From contig CM059563.1 in assembly GCA_030386875.1 (NCBI GenBank), forward strand, positions 46,406,102 to 46,470,101: a DNA stretch of 64,000 nt, read 5' to 3'. The stretch is from Morinoia aosen. Its lineage: Eukaryota > Arthropoda > Malacostraca > Amphipoda > Talitridae. A program made the position numbers and the translations under genes. The first letter of the stretch is position 1. Each line of letters opens with the position of its first letter. A model generated the notes under the pieces. It worked only from the letters and a program-made list of their open reading frames with translations. It had not been told where the DNA came from and ran no database searches. Positions 12,648-25,284 of this stretch are shown piece by piece.

Positions 12648-13025
12648 GTTTGAGCAGATATACCATAGTTTTCACAGATTTGAGCAGATATTGCACAGAT
12701 TTGAGCAGATATGCCATAGATTTGAGCAGATGGACTACAGATTTAAGCAAATATAGCACAGATTTGAGCAGATTTGCCACATATTTGAGCAGATATGCCC
12801 CAGATTTCAGCAGATACACTACAGTTTTAAGCAGATGTACCACAGATATGAATAGAAATACTACAGATTTGAGCAGAAATACCACAGATTTGAACAGAAA
12901 TACCACAGATTTAAGCCGAAATACCAGAGATTTGAGCCGGTATGCCACAGATTTGAGCAGATATACCACAGATTTGAGCAAATAAGAAACAGATTTGAGC
13001 ATATGGACCACCGATTTTAGCATAC
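12648..13025. repeat. 21-bp intronic minisatellite, about 18 copies
   Basis: Units resembling GATTTGAGCAGATATACCAC repeat every 21 bp, starting about 10 bases after the donor of the TM3 exon. Since 21 is divisible by three and the unit lacks stops in some frames, open frames of 157 codons (plus) and 213 codons (minus) run through it. Their low-complexity seven-residue period marks them as repeat artefacts, and the receptor frame itself stops at once if the intron is read through (AGG TGA). Confidence 0.95.
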
Positions 13026-15005
13026 CGTATGGGAAAACTGAGTGTTTTCTCCTAACGGGAGATGTTTGAATGACGGAATGCATGCCAAAGGAACGTGTCA
13101 CACGTTTAACCATCCTTCAGGTTTAATCGGGCCGCATCGGAATTCAGATGTTGCTTTTTTTCAAGAAACGTTTCAATGACAGAGAGCAGGCCAAGGGTAT
13201 GCGTAGCAAATTTAAGCATATTTCAGGTTTAATCAAACTACATCGGAATAAAGATGTTGCTACTCAAACTAGAAATTTTTCAACGACAGAGTGCATACCT
13301 AGAGGATTTGTGACGTGTGTAACGAGAGCGCAGAAACAATTTGTCGTGCGAACTAATTGAGAATGGCTAGAATGACAAAGAGAGTATAAGTATGTATACT
13401 ACCTGAGAAATGCTTCGTATAATTGTACAGATATGTGCCTAAGCAGATCAATACGGGTTGCAAGGGAACTTAAGAGATGTGATAACTGAAAGATAAAAAG
13501 GCATGTAAAGAAAGGTTGAACGGTAAAGAGCGATGATGTCAGGCCGAAAAAATAGGGGGATCTTAAAGATAAAATTAAAGATAAAATGACCTACAAAATA
13601 GAGAGAGCCCTGCCCAATTAATCGGGAGAGACAAACCATGAAGATCTGGGAGTCGAAAACACTAAAGAGCTGGGAAGCCTGCCCATAAAAAGGAAAAAGC
13701 TGGTCTATAAATGTAATGTCCGTTTGCAAAGCTTAATAGAATTACTTTCCTATAGCATTTTGTTATTATTTTTATTTTCTCACGCAAAGATTGTAAAAAA
13801 TGGAATCTAAGTGCATAAGTTTTATTGAAGGTAACGAGGACATTTTGTTGCTTTAGTAAAGGATGAAGGAAAGTACGAATAATGCAAAAACACAAGGGCA
13901 TATTGCGAGTTTAAATTGCGAAAGATTATGCTCCGACCTAGTGAACATTGCGATGAATAAAATTCACATCTAACACAAAGACAGAATAAAAAAATCCTTC
14001 GGTGACGCATAAACAAATTAAAGAACATAGCTGATGAATACAACGAACACAATGATGCGGTTGCATTTATAATTTTGGCCTCCTTACGTGGAAAATTTTC
14101 CTGAACGCCGAAAGTCATAGATGCAATGGTAAAAAAGTTAAACTGGGATACTGACACATTCTAACTTTTTCGCCAGAACATTTATAATTTTCGGCCGCCT
14201 TACACGAAACAATCATAGACGCTCCGTCAAAAAAAGTTAACTGGGATATTGATGATCATGCATTTTTAACGAGTGCCGAATTGGGAAAAAGGGAATAGTT
14301 CTATTGCCAGAGGACTTCTAAGAAAATGAAAGAGAATAAACGGAACCGTTCAAGTATGTTTATGGTGGGTGGGAACACAGATTTTCAGCGTAAATTACAC
14401 GTGGAGGGGGGCACTATGGAATCAGAAAAAGTAGCTTAGAAGATAGGAAAAGGTCAGGGAAACAATGAAATCACAGAACCTAGGACAGCCCCAGAAAGGG
14501 AGCTTGGGCGGAAAACACAGGGCTGGATTTGGCACATCAGCTGAAAGCAAAAGACAAACAAGGTACAACAAAAAATTTTGATACTCTCTGTTTCCTAACG
14601 GCCACAATAACACAAGCAAAAACCTTAATTAACTAAAATAACAATCGACTGATAAGACATGTTATAAAACGTAATAAATTATGTAACAGTAGCATATAGT
14701 GTTAAAATAGGGAGTGCAACCATTGAAATAAATAACTTGGTTGAATTTAACTCTTAGACTGACATACACGATCATTGGTAAGCAAGTAACTAAGTATCTT
14801 CTGAATGCTTCCACTTCAACGATAGTACACGTACAAATTAATTATTAAAATAAGAAAGATTCAGTTTCACATCTGAAGAAATTATGAATTGAGTTTATTC
14901 ACAGTTAAAGGTTAAATAACGTTTATTAACTGAACAAAAAGTCACGCACACAAGAACAGAGTCCTAACTAATGAAAAATTCGGAAGTTGGACGATTAGAA
15001 ATATA

Positions 15006-15370
15006 CCGGGTGGCCCACCGAAGCGTGGACAATTAAAAGTAATGTTGTTTCAGTTATATGAAGGCCAATCAAAACAACTTATGCATCAAATAAAAGAGAA
15101 ATGTATTGTCTTTAATAACACCCAAGAATTTAACATATGACTAAATCTTGGCCAGAAATTGACCCCGAAACTGTGCGTACCACGTGTAATCAGGTGATCC
15201 CGCATCTCCGCCGGGTTATCAAAGAGAAAGGAGAATATGTTGAATATTTCTTAGATTTTATTAAAGAAAATTATTTTCTCTTGTATTTGATACATGAGTT
15301 GTTTTGCTTGGCCTTCATATAAATGAAAAAACACAACTTTCATTTGTCACCCCTTTGCTGGGCTACCCGG
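15006..15370 (+). mobile_element. Internally deleted Tc1/mariner-type element (MITE), 365 bp
   Basis: The element is flanked by TA on both sides (15004-15005 and 15371-15372), the target duplication of Tc1/mariner elements. The terminal inverted repeats are 121 bp each (15006-15126 and 15250-15370), begin CCGGGTGGCCC / CCGGGTAGCCC, and align without gaps at about 81% by hand count. Only 123 bp lie between them. Those bases encode a fragment with the character of the C-terminal end of a DDE transposase (SWPEIDPETVRTTCNQVIPH, then LRRVIKEKGEYVE). It therefore looks like a mariner-like copy that has lost nearly all of its transposase. It sits in a receptor intron. Confidence 0.85.
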
Positions 15371-15679
15371 TACAATCGACCGACCTCAGCCACAGTTCCT
15401 GCTTATCAAAAATTTCTTCCGATTCATTGGATAATCCGGTTTTAGTTAGACAATTAAAAATATCTGGAATTAATGAAAAAAATGAGTAAAGTTAAATACA
15501 CACTCAGCGGGACAGATGTCTTAGCGCCACATTCTCAGAAGTCTATAAGTAACACCACCACATGACAATTCAGAGCACCGCTTTCAAAGTTAGTTCAAAG
15601 AGGTGAAACCTACATTACAGCGACACGGTAACAGCATTACGACTCAAGACCAGCCCATAATGATTTGCTCGGTGTCCAG

Positions 15680-15803
15680 GTTCATCGTGATCGTGTTCCC
15701 CATGCGGAGCAGGTCGGTGTGCACCATGCGCAACTGCCGGCGATCGGTCTTCGTCGTGTGGCTGGTGGCGGTCGCCACCGCCGTGCCGGTCGTCAAGATG
15801 GTG
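15680..15803 (+). CDS. Class A peptide GPCR, exon with ICL2-TM4
   Basis: Second visible exon. It follows a CCAG acceptor (AG at 15678-15679). The first G completes the Arg codon of the E-R-F motif, followed by FIVIVFPMRSRSVCTMRNC (ICL2) and the TM4 segment SVFVVWLVAVATAVPVVKMV, which has the conserved TM4 Trp. The donor is GTG|GTGAGT after 15803, phase 0, which matches the next exon. A donor three bases earlier is possible and would remove one Val. The exon is GC-rich against AT-rich introns. Known of the family: ICL2 contacts the G protein. Confidence 0.92.
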
Positions 15804-15810
15804 GTGAGTG

Positions 15811-16040
15811 GTCTCGCCTGTCTCATTAATGTATCTGTAATGATAGCTATATTTTGTAACTTCGGTTTGTATCCGCCTATTTTATTAATGTATCTGTAAT
15901 AATGGCAATTTTGAATCTTGAGTTTCTTCCCACTAATCTCATTAATGTATTAGTTATGGTTGATATATTTTGTAACTTTAGTTTGTTCCTGCCTACATAT
16001 CTCAATATTGTATCTGTAATGATGGTTTATAATTTCAATT
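15811..16040. repeat. About 58-bp tandem repeat starting at the donor of the TM4 exon
   Basis: Units containing TTAATGTATCTGTAAT recur near 15826, 15884, 15941 and 16004 (spacing about 57-62 bp), with TATTTTGTAACTTCGGTTTG segments between. The array starts within about ten bases of the GTGAGT donor. Confidence 0.8.
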
Positions 16041-16624
16041 CGAGGTTCCCGGTTAAATTTTCACGCTTACCATAGAGCACTAACTGGCATGATTTTTGCA
16101 TAGTTGTGTAACCATATTATCCGTTTGAGGTTACTTGTTCAAACTTTTATGTTTTAAGCATAATTTTTGTTTGATATCAGTGGCTGCACATACATATTTT
16201 TTAAGCTCTTCAATTATTTTGATTGCCATCGAAAATTTGGAATCAAGTTAAACGTTGCCGAACTAAAGTTAATCTAATATCAAGCGATCAGATTTACGTT
16301 CACTGTTTTTATCATAACTTTAACGTCAACATTACACTGAAAATCATTATTCATCAATGTAACATAACCAAATTAATTTTACCAAACCCCTTATAACGTA
16401 ACTCAAACTATCTATTATGAAATATTTTACCCTTAAAACAAAAAATTAAGCAAGAATGGCTGCGACCAGCAAATGTTAACTATCAAATTGGTCACTATCC
16501 ACCCACTTCAACTACACGCATGGTGATAATCCCAAATTTAAAAATTTTGACATAGCTGACATCTTACCATGCAAAACAAGATAATACACCCATTTATGAC
16601 CATGGATGAAGCGTTTAGAAAATG

Positions 16625-17770
16625 CAATCGATCAAAAGATGAGGGGCATGACTCACTTTTGAAGAAACTTTTTCCTATAGGGCAGATTTATCTGAAAATT
16701 ACTCCACATATGTAAATTAGGATTTAAAAACGTGTTTGCTTCCCCACAGTTTTCATATTTTCGGTTAAAAAACGAGATATTCTGATAATAACGCTTTTAA
16801 GAGGCACTTTCAAGGCGCTTCTCAAGCCAAACCAATTGATTTTATAAGTCGATTTTAGTGCCATCGATATCAGAAAACAATATTCTACGATCTTCGTTCA
16901 ATTAAAATTCAAATTCGTTGTTACCGACATTTGAGGAATTTAAAAAATCAATTTTTTCCCGATATAAAAAATTATAAAAAATTAACAAAAACCTAAATTG
17001 AAAATGTTAACAAAAGAGATTGTAGTACATGTAATTATTATAAAATAAGCAATAAACAAAGTAACGACGTCAATGAACATGAGCGAAGTAGTTTCAGAAT
17101 ATATGAAAACTTGCATTTTTCATGGGAGCCAATTGAATGAAAATAACGAGATATAGCATATACCTACGTTTTTCAAAGGCCTAAATAGGAAATGTTGACG
17201 CAGCATTTGATAGACCAGTCAGTTATCAATAGAGTGAGCTTTCAACCAACTCTCTAAGTCAATAATCATCGAAGATATTCTACATTCAAATTTACAATTT
17301 ATTACTCATTGGTGCAAATATTGAAGAGAAATATTGGGGTTGTTTTTCCTATTCAGCAGAATTATCTGAAAATTGCACCACATAGGTAAATTTGGGTTTT
17401 GAAAAGTTTTAGCCATTCAACATTTTTCAAATTTTGCATAGAAAAAGTTATTCTGAAAAGAAATATTTTAGTGTGCACTTTTTAGGGCGTAATAAAAGAC
17501 AAACCAATTGATTTAAAAAGTTAATTTCAGCGTCATCGCACTCGGAAAACAATATTCTACGATGTCTATTTTCTTAAATCATATTTGTTGTCGCTGATGT
17601 TTTAGAATTTTTTTTAATAAAAGACCATAAACAAATCAATTTTTTACTTTATAAAAAATGACAGAAAAACTAAATTGAAAATATAACAAATAAAGATTGT
17701 TGTACATCTAATAACAAATAAAATAAGCCCTCAACCAAATCGCCCCGTCAATAAACAGGAGCGGTATTCT
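16625..17770. repeat. Diverged direct duplication, unit about 675 bp
   Basis: The stretch 16670-17085 is repeated at 17345-17763. Shared segments include TTATCTGAAAATT, AAACCAATTGATTT, AAAACAATATTCTACGAT and AAATAAGC, in the same order at an offset of 674-680 bp. Copies are clearly diverged. No open frame is conserved between copies, so I read it as an old repeat rather than a duplicated gene. Confidence 0.75.
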
Positions 17771-18344
17771 ACCTACAAAAACGAACCAATATTTCATAAA
17801 AAGCGCCAGGTGACCCTACATTCCCCTAAACAGCTGGAGTGTAACTGAGGTGTCTTCTGGGGTCATGAGCTCTGATTGGCTAATTGCTGAATAGTTTTAA
17901 CCAGTAATAACTCCGCATCATCAGTGCTTTTTCAAAGTGAAGAAAACACTGGCATTTTTCCTAACTAATAAATCAGCTCTCCAACGCAGCGCGACCAGTA
18001 ACTCCGTAACTTCGATGATCGATATCTCCGGTACCCTTTGGTCTAGGAGCTTGAAATTTAAAATAAAGCACAACGATACCTTTGCGCACGTATATATTTG
18101 AGAAATGCAATTTTCGGATAAATTTGAGTCATCCCCCTTGTATGATATAAGTTCAGAAAATGTTAACTAAGTGAGCAATCGATTTTAATATATACTACCT
18201 CGATACTATTTTCAAAATGGCATTATGCAGAGTTTTGCGTTCTTTTCCTTTTTGTAGAATCAAATAGATGGTTACTTTCACTAGATATCGAGCACGATCA
18301 GAAAATCTGAGAAAATCCAAAAATAGAGAGCTCAAGTAGCAAAT

Positions 18345-18680
18345 GCTAAAAACAAACAGCAAGTATTGAATACAAACAAAAAATTTTGAATACGAGCAGC
18401 GAATACCAAATGAAAACAGTAAGTACTGAATAAAAACAACAGAAGCTAAAAACAAGCAGAAAATATTGGCAACTAGCAGTAAATGTGGAGTTAAACTGCA
18501 AATGAAATGCACAGCGAATACACAGTACCAACGATATATTCTCTTTTAAGAAAGCAAATGTTCAGTAAAAAAGTAAATGCTGAGTACAAACAGCACATGC
18601 TGTGAAAACAAACCATAAATACTGTACAAGGGTAAACGCTAAATATAAACAGCACATGGTGTGCACAAACAATAAACGCT
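18345..18680. repeat. Degenerate repeat, period about 20 bp
   Basis: Units resembling AAACAGCAAATACTGAATAC recur with many substitutions across the stretch. The 105-codon minus-strand frame through it (18195-18512) reflects this low complexity and is not a gene. Confidence 0.6.
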
Positions 18681-18929
18681 TAAAAAATCCTTTGTTGCTT
18701 GCAACACTTGCCAAAAACTAAAACACGCAAGATGCAGTAGAGCCAATCTTTTCAACAGCCTAGACATGCTTTCCTGCTAGTGGGAGCAATAATGGCTCGC
18801 TCTCAATAGAACACCTAAACTTTATTGGTTATTTTGCGTGCATGCAAAGCCCGTTAGTGAATTTTTCATTCAGTAGCAAAGGGCGATATTTTATTGACCG
18901 AAGCTAAAGCGAACAAGGCTGGTGTAAGG

Positions 18930-19240
18930 AAAGGACAGTAGATGGTGGTAGATGAGCAATGACTGCAGTGGTGGTTGTGGAGTTAACAATTGAGTAAGCA
19001 ATGGAAATAATGGGGGTGAAAGATAACATAAGCCTTGATTTTGGCTTAGGAAATAATTAAAAATAAATAGTGATGAGATGGAGTTAATGATTGTGTAAGC
19101 AATAAAAACATTAGAGTTAAAGATTACTTAAGCATTGATTACGGTAGAGGAAATGATTATATGTAAACATTGATAGTAGTAGAGACAAAAATTATTATAT
19201 ATGAACAATGATAGAAGTGGAAATGTTGGTGACGACTGGG
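18930..19240. repeat. Degenerate purine-rich repeat
   Basis: Segments such as GGAGTTAA(C/T)(A/G)ATTG(A/T)GTAAGCAAT and GAGTTAAAGATTACTTAAGC recur with spacing of roughly 50 bp or multiples. Strongly diverged. Confidence 0.5.
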
Positions 19241-19599
19241 GTTTAAGGAGAATTTACAAGAAATAATCAACAGAAGCCAAATTTGGACCTAAAAAAATAA
19301 TAGGAGATGGGCGACAAAAATTACAGTCAAACTCGCGAAAAGAAGACTGGCGACGATTTTAATTCCCTGCGTCGATGATTGCCAGCATTGACAAAATTTG
19401 GTGGTACAAAAGCTGAATTGTTAGAAGCTCATAATTATTATAACTTCCAATTCAAGTAATAATTAATAATTATTTTGCTACAAAATTAAATATTATTTAA
19501 ATAATGTTATTATACGACAGCTATAGACATTTCATTTGAAGATTTTCGTTCCAAATGTTGGTACACCATTTCGTCATTCCGTAATAGAGTCATACAACC

Positions 19600-19780
19600 C
19601 TATTGTTGTTTCTTAACGATTTTTTCCCCAATGTGTTCGTTTCGCGCTGTAGTCGTTTAATAGTGAGCGAGTTTCATAATATAGTCGCTGTACAATGAGC
19701 GCGTTTCACAATGGAGTTGGTTCACAATGAGTTTATTTCATTTTGAGGTCGTTTCATACTGAGCTAGCTTCATTAAGACT
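19600..19780. repeat. Degenerate GTTTCA(T/C)AAT repeat
   Basis: Short units with (A/T)GTCG and GTTTCACAATG motifs recur about every 17-35 bp (GAGCGAGTTTCATAAT, GAGCGCGTTTCACAAT, GAGTTGGTTCACAATGAG). Likely a decayed minisatellite. Confidence 0.5.
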
Positions 19781-20419
19781 GTATCCATAATTTTTCCAGG
19801 ACAATAACAATTACCTTACATTTCCACTAATTATGGTAAGCTCCAATAAGCCTTCGAATAATAATTTTTAATTTTCTCTGACGCACCTGAAACACTAGGC
19901 GGAAAGCATTTCATCCGCGGCTCGTGTAGGAAATACCTTTGATACACAGTTGACTTCACAATAATTTCCAGGAAACCCCTTTGATTTCAGTAAAACATTA
20001 CGGTCACAAATGACAATTCGTTTTATGGTTGAGTTGCAATGAGTTTTTCCAATAACTGTTTGTTTAAGGTTGTGCATCAGGCTCAGTTACGCAAAAAATT
20101 GGCTTGATTCTCATCATTAATTGTTTGCATTGAGTGCACTGTAGCATTACGATAATTATCACAAGCTAATGTGAGCCACTATGCTAATGAATTGCAAATT
20201 GGAGGTATTAACTTTTTATCAACCTAAATCAGGGACATGTATAGGGCCAAAAAAAAACATTGGAGTAACTCGTTAATGAAAGCTAGCACCTGGGGCCGCA
20301 ACATTGGCCTTGTAACTTCCACTCAAGATCAAATCATCACAACTGAGTCTCGGAACTTACATCGCCCGAAGCTCAGGTCGTTTAATGAGAAAAACTTCTT
20401 GGGCTTAACGTTGAGGGCT

Positions 20420-20830
20420 GCTCAGTGATCCTGAGGGACTCTGGTGGACTCTGATCTTTGAGGAATTATGAGGTATTCTGAGAGGAGCTGAGGAATTCCG
20501 AGGGGTTCTGTGGGACTTTGATCGAAGCTGAAAGAGTTTGAGGGCATTTACAGAGTTCTGAAGGACTCTGATGGAAGCTGTAAAAGTTTAAGAGACTCTG
20601 AAGGACTTTGAGGGGTCCTAAAAGACTCTAATTGAAGCTAAACGATTTTAATCGACCCGAAATGTTTCTGAGAGGTTCTGAAATACTTTACTGGAAGCTG
20701 GAAGAGTTCAAAGGACTCTGAAGGACTATGAAAAATGCTTAAAGTTTCTATGAGAAGCTCATAAAATCTGGAAGAAATCGAAAAACTGTACGAGACGTTG
20801 AAGATGACTCAAAAAACCTGGGAGATGTTT
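20420..20830. repeat. Degenerate GACTCTGAAGGAC repeat
   Basis: Motifs GGACTCTGAAGGACT and TGGAAGCTGAAAGAGTTT alternate with drift across about 400 bp, giving a short period of 12-15 bp inside a longer unit. Stops occur in all frames. Confidence 0.65.
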
Positions 20831-21899
20831 GTAGACTCAAACGTGCGCGCTAGATTTTGTTGGGAAATAAACCAATGCAGATAGGTGATGAAGTCATGTA
20901 AAATTCCACAACTATTACGCATCAACAAGGGTTAAGGTGGGGCTCTAAGGCTATAGTTTCCTTCGTACAATCTTAATATAAACGGTTTAAAGACTTTGAT
21001 TTGATTCTTAAATGTTTCAAAACTCGCCTATTAGGCGACTCATGATTTCAACTACTTAGTTTTGGAACTTTCAATGTGCGACTCTAACCACATGCTACAT
21101 TCTGCTATTACGAGAAATAGAGAAGTTACTGAAAGAAAACACCAACCGATCACCAGAGAGCATACAAGAGAATGCAAATCGTTTTCTAAGCTTTGCATCG
21201 CTGATCGCAATGACCTGTGTTTAGAGAAGCTCTTCACCCTCACTCATAGCGCACATTGAAGACTCACGTCAAAGAGAGAACCAACCACGCTCTTGCTCCT
21301 CTGAGATGAAACAGCGTCAACTCCAGGCTGTGGACGACGCTGAGCGAGGCACTCAGCAATATACATTATTTGCAAGGAATCTTCACTCAAATAATAGAAC
21401 ACGACCTGTGAAGCCTTCGCCAGAACGATAGTAAAGGTGATCCATCAGATACGTTTGCTCTGCACAACGCAAAAATGTTATGATTGAAGGTCTCCGAATC
21501 CTCAAAGTGAGCGTTCAATGAATTCGAAGAACACATGCATCAATTTGGCCTCAAATTGAAACTATATTAGTTTCTCACTCTAACCCAGGGCTGGGAGTCG
21601 CCGTGTTTAGAAAATGTGACATGACTTTGGAATTTAAGTTTTATTTCCACAAACGTATTCAAAAAATTTTTACATAAACTCACAAAAATTTATATATGTA
21701 CATAAGCCTGCATAAATACACATAGAAGCCAACAAATACAAAAGCCTACATTGCAGAAAAAGCCAGAAGCCCCGCTCGCTACAAACTTCAGTATGAGCTC
21801 GGATTACCGGCTAAATATCACTTTCATAACTAGACGTAAGCAAAGAAACAAGTGTTTTTGGATTGCGTAATTCATCCAATCTAGAGCCTTTAAGTTATT

Positions 21900-22980
21900 G
21901 CATTCAATTTATTCAAATATTATTTCATTATTCGACGACAATAATTCATCACGTAGAGTTTCTATCGTCTTGATGAATTGCTTGAAGCCTTCATTTTTGT
22001 ATTTTTTACATCATTGTAAAGGAGGTTCATGCCTGATAAACTTCATTACGCACAAAACATTTATAACCTGTGGCCCAGTGGTCGTCCAAACCAGTGACCA
22101 TCGAGCCATGTGATGAGCAAATAATATATTCGTTCAGTTCAGTTCCCATGAGTTTTTAGACCTTTGTCCCGAATGCCCAGAACAATTTTTGGGAGAGGTA
22201 GGCTATTTAGAATGCATGTATTTATCCTCTTTTTGCAAGTGAGAAGTTACACCACTTCTGAGGAAGACATTTCGTCCAGTTACTCAGAGCTGCGTCATGC
22301 GTAGTCCAACCGTCCTAAAGAACGTGTTGTAGAAGATTTGCTTTTCATTCTAAGATCGACTTTCTAGTTAAGTGCTAGTAAAAATTGAGAATTTGATTGG
22401 CGCTTGCGTTGGTCAGAGCTCGATCAAAAATTCTCGTCGTGTCACACAGCTCTTTCTTGCCTAGTTAGTTCAGAGAAATATAAAAAATTGAAAGATGAAA
22501 ATTAGATTAAAAAATGGATTACACTCATAGGTTTGTTTCGCTTTTTTACCTCTTTTGATTCATTACAGAACAAAAAATTAATGAAGGATCTTACTTTCGG
22601 AAATGCTGATTCTTTCATTCGAAATTCGGTGATAAATCACAATAGAATCAGATATAGAAATTTTTAAATGTTTTCTCATACACTTATACATTTCTTACAA
22701 TGGGAAAGCACCTAAACTAAATATCACAGCTTATATGTTTCGATGAATCTTCGTTTTTTTGCAACGTGAAAAATCTTACGGGAAATATTCAAGTATATTT
22801 TGAAGCATGAATTAATATTTCACCAAGCTTAGTTTCGGTCGTCATGACGAATCATTTGAAGCTTTCAATCTACCAGTTTTTATATCATTCTACAAAAAAT
22901 TCATGCCTAATCAACTTCATTTTGCACAAACCAGTAAATACCCAGCCGTCCAGCTAAGTAATGAGCAAATACTGCATCCG
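21900..22980. repeat. Pair of diverged direct repeats about 880 bp apart
   Basis: The segment about 21965-22135 (TTGATGAATTGCTTGAAGCC, TTCATGCCTGATAAACTTCA, ATGAGCAAATAATATATTCG) is matched by about 22838-22985 (ATGACGAATCATTTGAAGC, TTCATGCCTAATCAACTTCA, ATGAGCAAATACTGCATCCG). An old repeat of unknown class. Confidence 0.55.
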
Positions 22981-23469
22981 TTTTATTAAATATTATGGTA
23001 TGAACTTTCCAGTCTGAGATTAATTTTTATATCTTGTACAATTCTACTTTCTAAAGTTCATTGACCTTTTAGAACCCACTTCACGAGCTTGATTTATACA
23101 ACAAACATTGAGAGAAACACTTTGCAAAACCCAAACTGAAGAAATTACTTCCATCGTCTCAGATTTTTCCGTAACATAAAATGCATCGTAAGTGAAACTC
23201 TGCCTAAGGCTTTATTGAAGAAAATTATTTGTCTAGTAGATCTTTGTTCAAATGCTGCACTCATGGTATATTCCGAGGCTGAGCATCATTGATATGATTC
23301 TTTACAGGGAAAGTACATGATAGGGGTTTCCCAGGCCCCTAGTTACGCCCGAGCTTTAAGGCCTTATTTTCCTCTCGTTTAGTGCTCAGGTAACATTCCT
23401 TGAGGACAGTGACCCCACTGCAGGTAACGACCCTGATTTACGGCATCAGCGTTTTTCTCGCCAACTGCC

Positions 23470-23545
23470 GCGTACAGGGCTCGAACCAGTGCAGGAAGCA
23501 CAGAATGCAAGCGCTCTGTACACTCGGCCACTGCGAGGCCAATGT
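23470..23545 (-). repeat. tRNA-like sequence, likely SINE head or tRNA pseudogene
   Basis: On the minus strand an A-box-like TGGCCGAGTGTA (23519-23530) is followed about 32 bp later by a B-box GGTTCGAGCCC (23477-23487), the spacing of an internal RNA polymerase III promoter. The 5' part GCAGTGGCCGAGTG recalls Leu/Ser tRNAs. The acceptor and T stems do not pair well, so it is not a working tRNA. The adjoining sequence to about 23395 may be the SINE body. Confidence 0.5.
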
Positions 23546-23809
23546 TGCATTCATAGGAGATGGAAAAGCAGAAAACAAACACAGTCTCGGTGAATCTCAT
23601 CAGGAGCTGTATTCTCTCTTCATGGCCTCGTTTGCTATTTTGTCTCTTTTGCATCAAACGAAAAAACTTTTGTTCACTGTTGTTCTGTCAGCGTTGTGTG
23701 CCAGAGATGAAACGATCGACAACGAGTTTTAGCCCTTGTTAGGTTTTTCTATTTCGTTCATCGTGAGTCCCCTCGTAAAAGGTGATCCAGTTGAGCTTGT
23801 TTTGTGAGT

Positions 23810-24095
23810 TGTTTTAGTTCTTCCTGGATCCATTTCATCCGAATGGTCCATTCAATGTAGTTGTTCCATTTGATGCAACTGAGGCGGGTATTCTAGTTGC
23901 TCAAGTTTTGTCATATGGTCCAGCTTCCCCTTTTGAACCAGTTGTGCCACAGGATCTAATTCTTCTAGATCCAGTTATATCTCTTGATCCAGTTCTTTCA
24001 TATGGTCCAGCTGTATCATTTAATTCTGTTGTTCCTCACGATCCAGTTGTAATACTACATAGATCCAGTTTTTCGTAGTGATGCAGCTGCTCCAG
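23810..24095. repeat. Degenerate GATCCAGTT repeat
   Basis: GATCCAGTT(G/A)T or TGGTCCAGCT recurs every 18-24 bp on average with intervening TTC(A/T)T segments. A decayed minisatellite in the large intron. Confidence 0.65.
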
Positions 24096-25284
24096 ATGGT
24101 TTCAGTTTGATGACTGATCTCTTCGAGCAATCCAGTTTTTCAATTGTCTCCCGTGATCAAGGGGTGTCGTTTTAAGTTTTCGTGCTCTGCAACAGCGTCA
24201 CCATTTAGGGTCCACAAATTTATAATCTCTCAGCTCTCTCCACTTCTACAGATATGAGTACAAATAAAATTATCAACTTTATACTATAAATTAACATTTC
24301 TGCTAATTTTGCGGTTAGCTACATTACATAAGTGCTCAGACATAAAGTCTTAGATTAGGCTGACGAAATTTGCAATTATATGATTTGAATTCACAGAAAA
24401 TTAATTGAAGATATGCTAGAAATAACAATTATTTATGTTAACTCTGCCATGCAATTTGTTCTAATTGAGCTTTTACTGAACTCTTATATTATTTTGAAAC
24501 GCTTGACCATACCACTTCACCGTGCCTCTTTCAAAACTCTCTGGGATTATAAATATAAATATTTTATTTTCTATTAATAAAGAACTATTTATTCCCCTGC
24601 AAGGAGATGCCATTGAGCTGTGTGTGAACAAAACCGGAAAAAATTTCCTCTGATGAACTCAATAATTAAAAATTTTCTGTTCTTTCTAAAGAATGTTAGG
24701 AACTGCGCAAAAGCGCAGTTATGATGACTTGTCATGCGCCTCCATAAATTTTCAAGCATTTGCTCCTGGATCTATTCCCTCGACATATTCTCGTTAAATA
24801 TGCAAACGTTTTGATCAAGTCCTCGTCTCTCATATAGATGATGTTTTGTCGTGATCTTCAAGTTGGAAATTCTGGCGTTACACCCTCTTTCCAGTGTCAT
24901 GTGTCATGATTTCGAAGCCCTGTTACCAACCCACATCAGCGGCAAGTGTCCAGCATGGTTTAGTGCAGCATTACGTCATGCGTAGCTGAGATACTGATCA
25001 GTTTTACACAACAGCCAGTGTTTAAAGAATCACTGTATTTAGGCTAAATAAATACACCGAGGTAAATATTCACGCGTTCTACATCTGGTGTAGTTACTGA
25101 ATGTTTTCAATTCTTAATTTCTAACCCAGCGTTATATTAAATAAATTATCAAAAACTGACCAGTTAACTGTTATACAGTATTTCTTAAAATACAGGACAA
25201 GCAAGCTTAACTAAAAATTCCAGATTCAATATTCGGTTTTGACGAACACTCTTCATAAGTTGTTGAAAGAGAAATGTGCATCAT

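Larger units (their letters stand above)
12639..15679 (+). other. Receptor intron after the TM3 exon (3041 bp)
   Basis: GT-AG intron in phase 2. It holds the 21-bp minisatellite (12648-13025) and a deleted mariner-type element (15006-15370). The remaining sequence, about 13050-15000, is AT-rich with short open frames that I do not recognise. Confidence 0.8.

Noticed and set aside
12472..13113. 213-codon minus-strand and 157-codon plus-strand open frames
   Set aside because: Both are produced by the 21-bp repeat and by the receptor exon read in the wrong frame or strand; the seven-residue period is an artefact.
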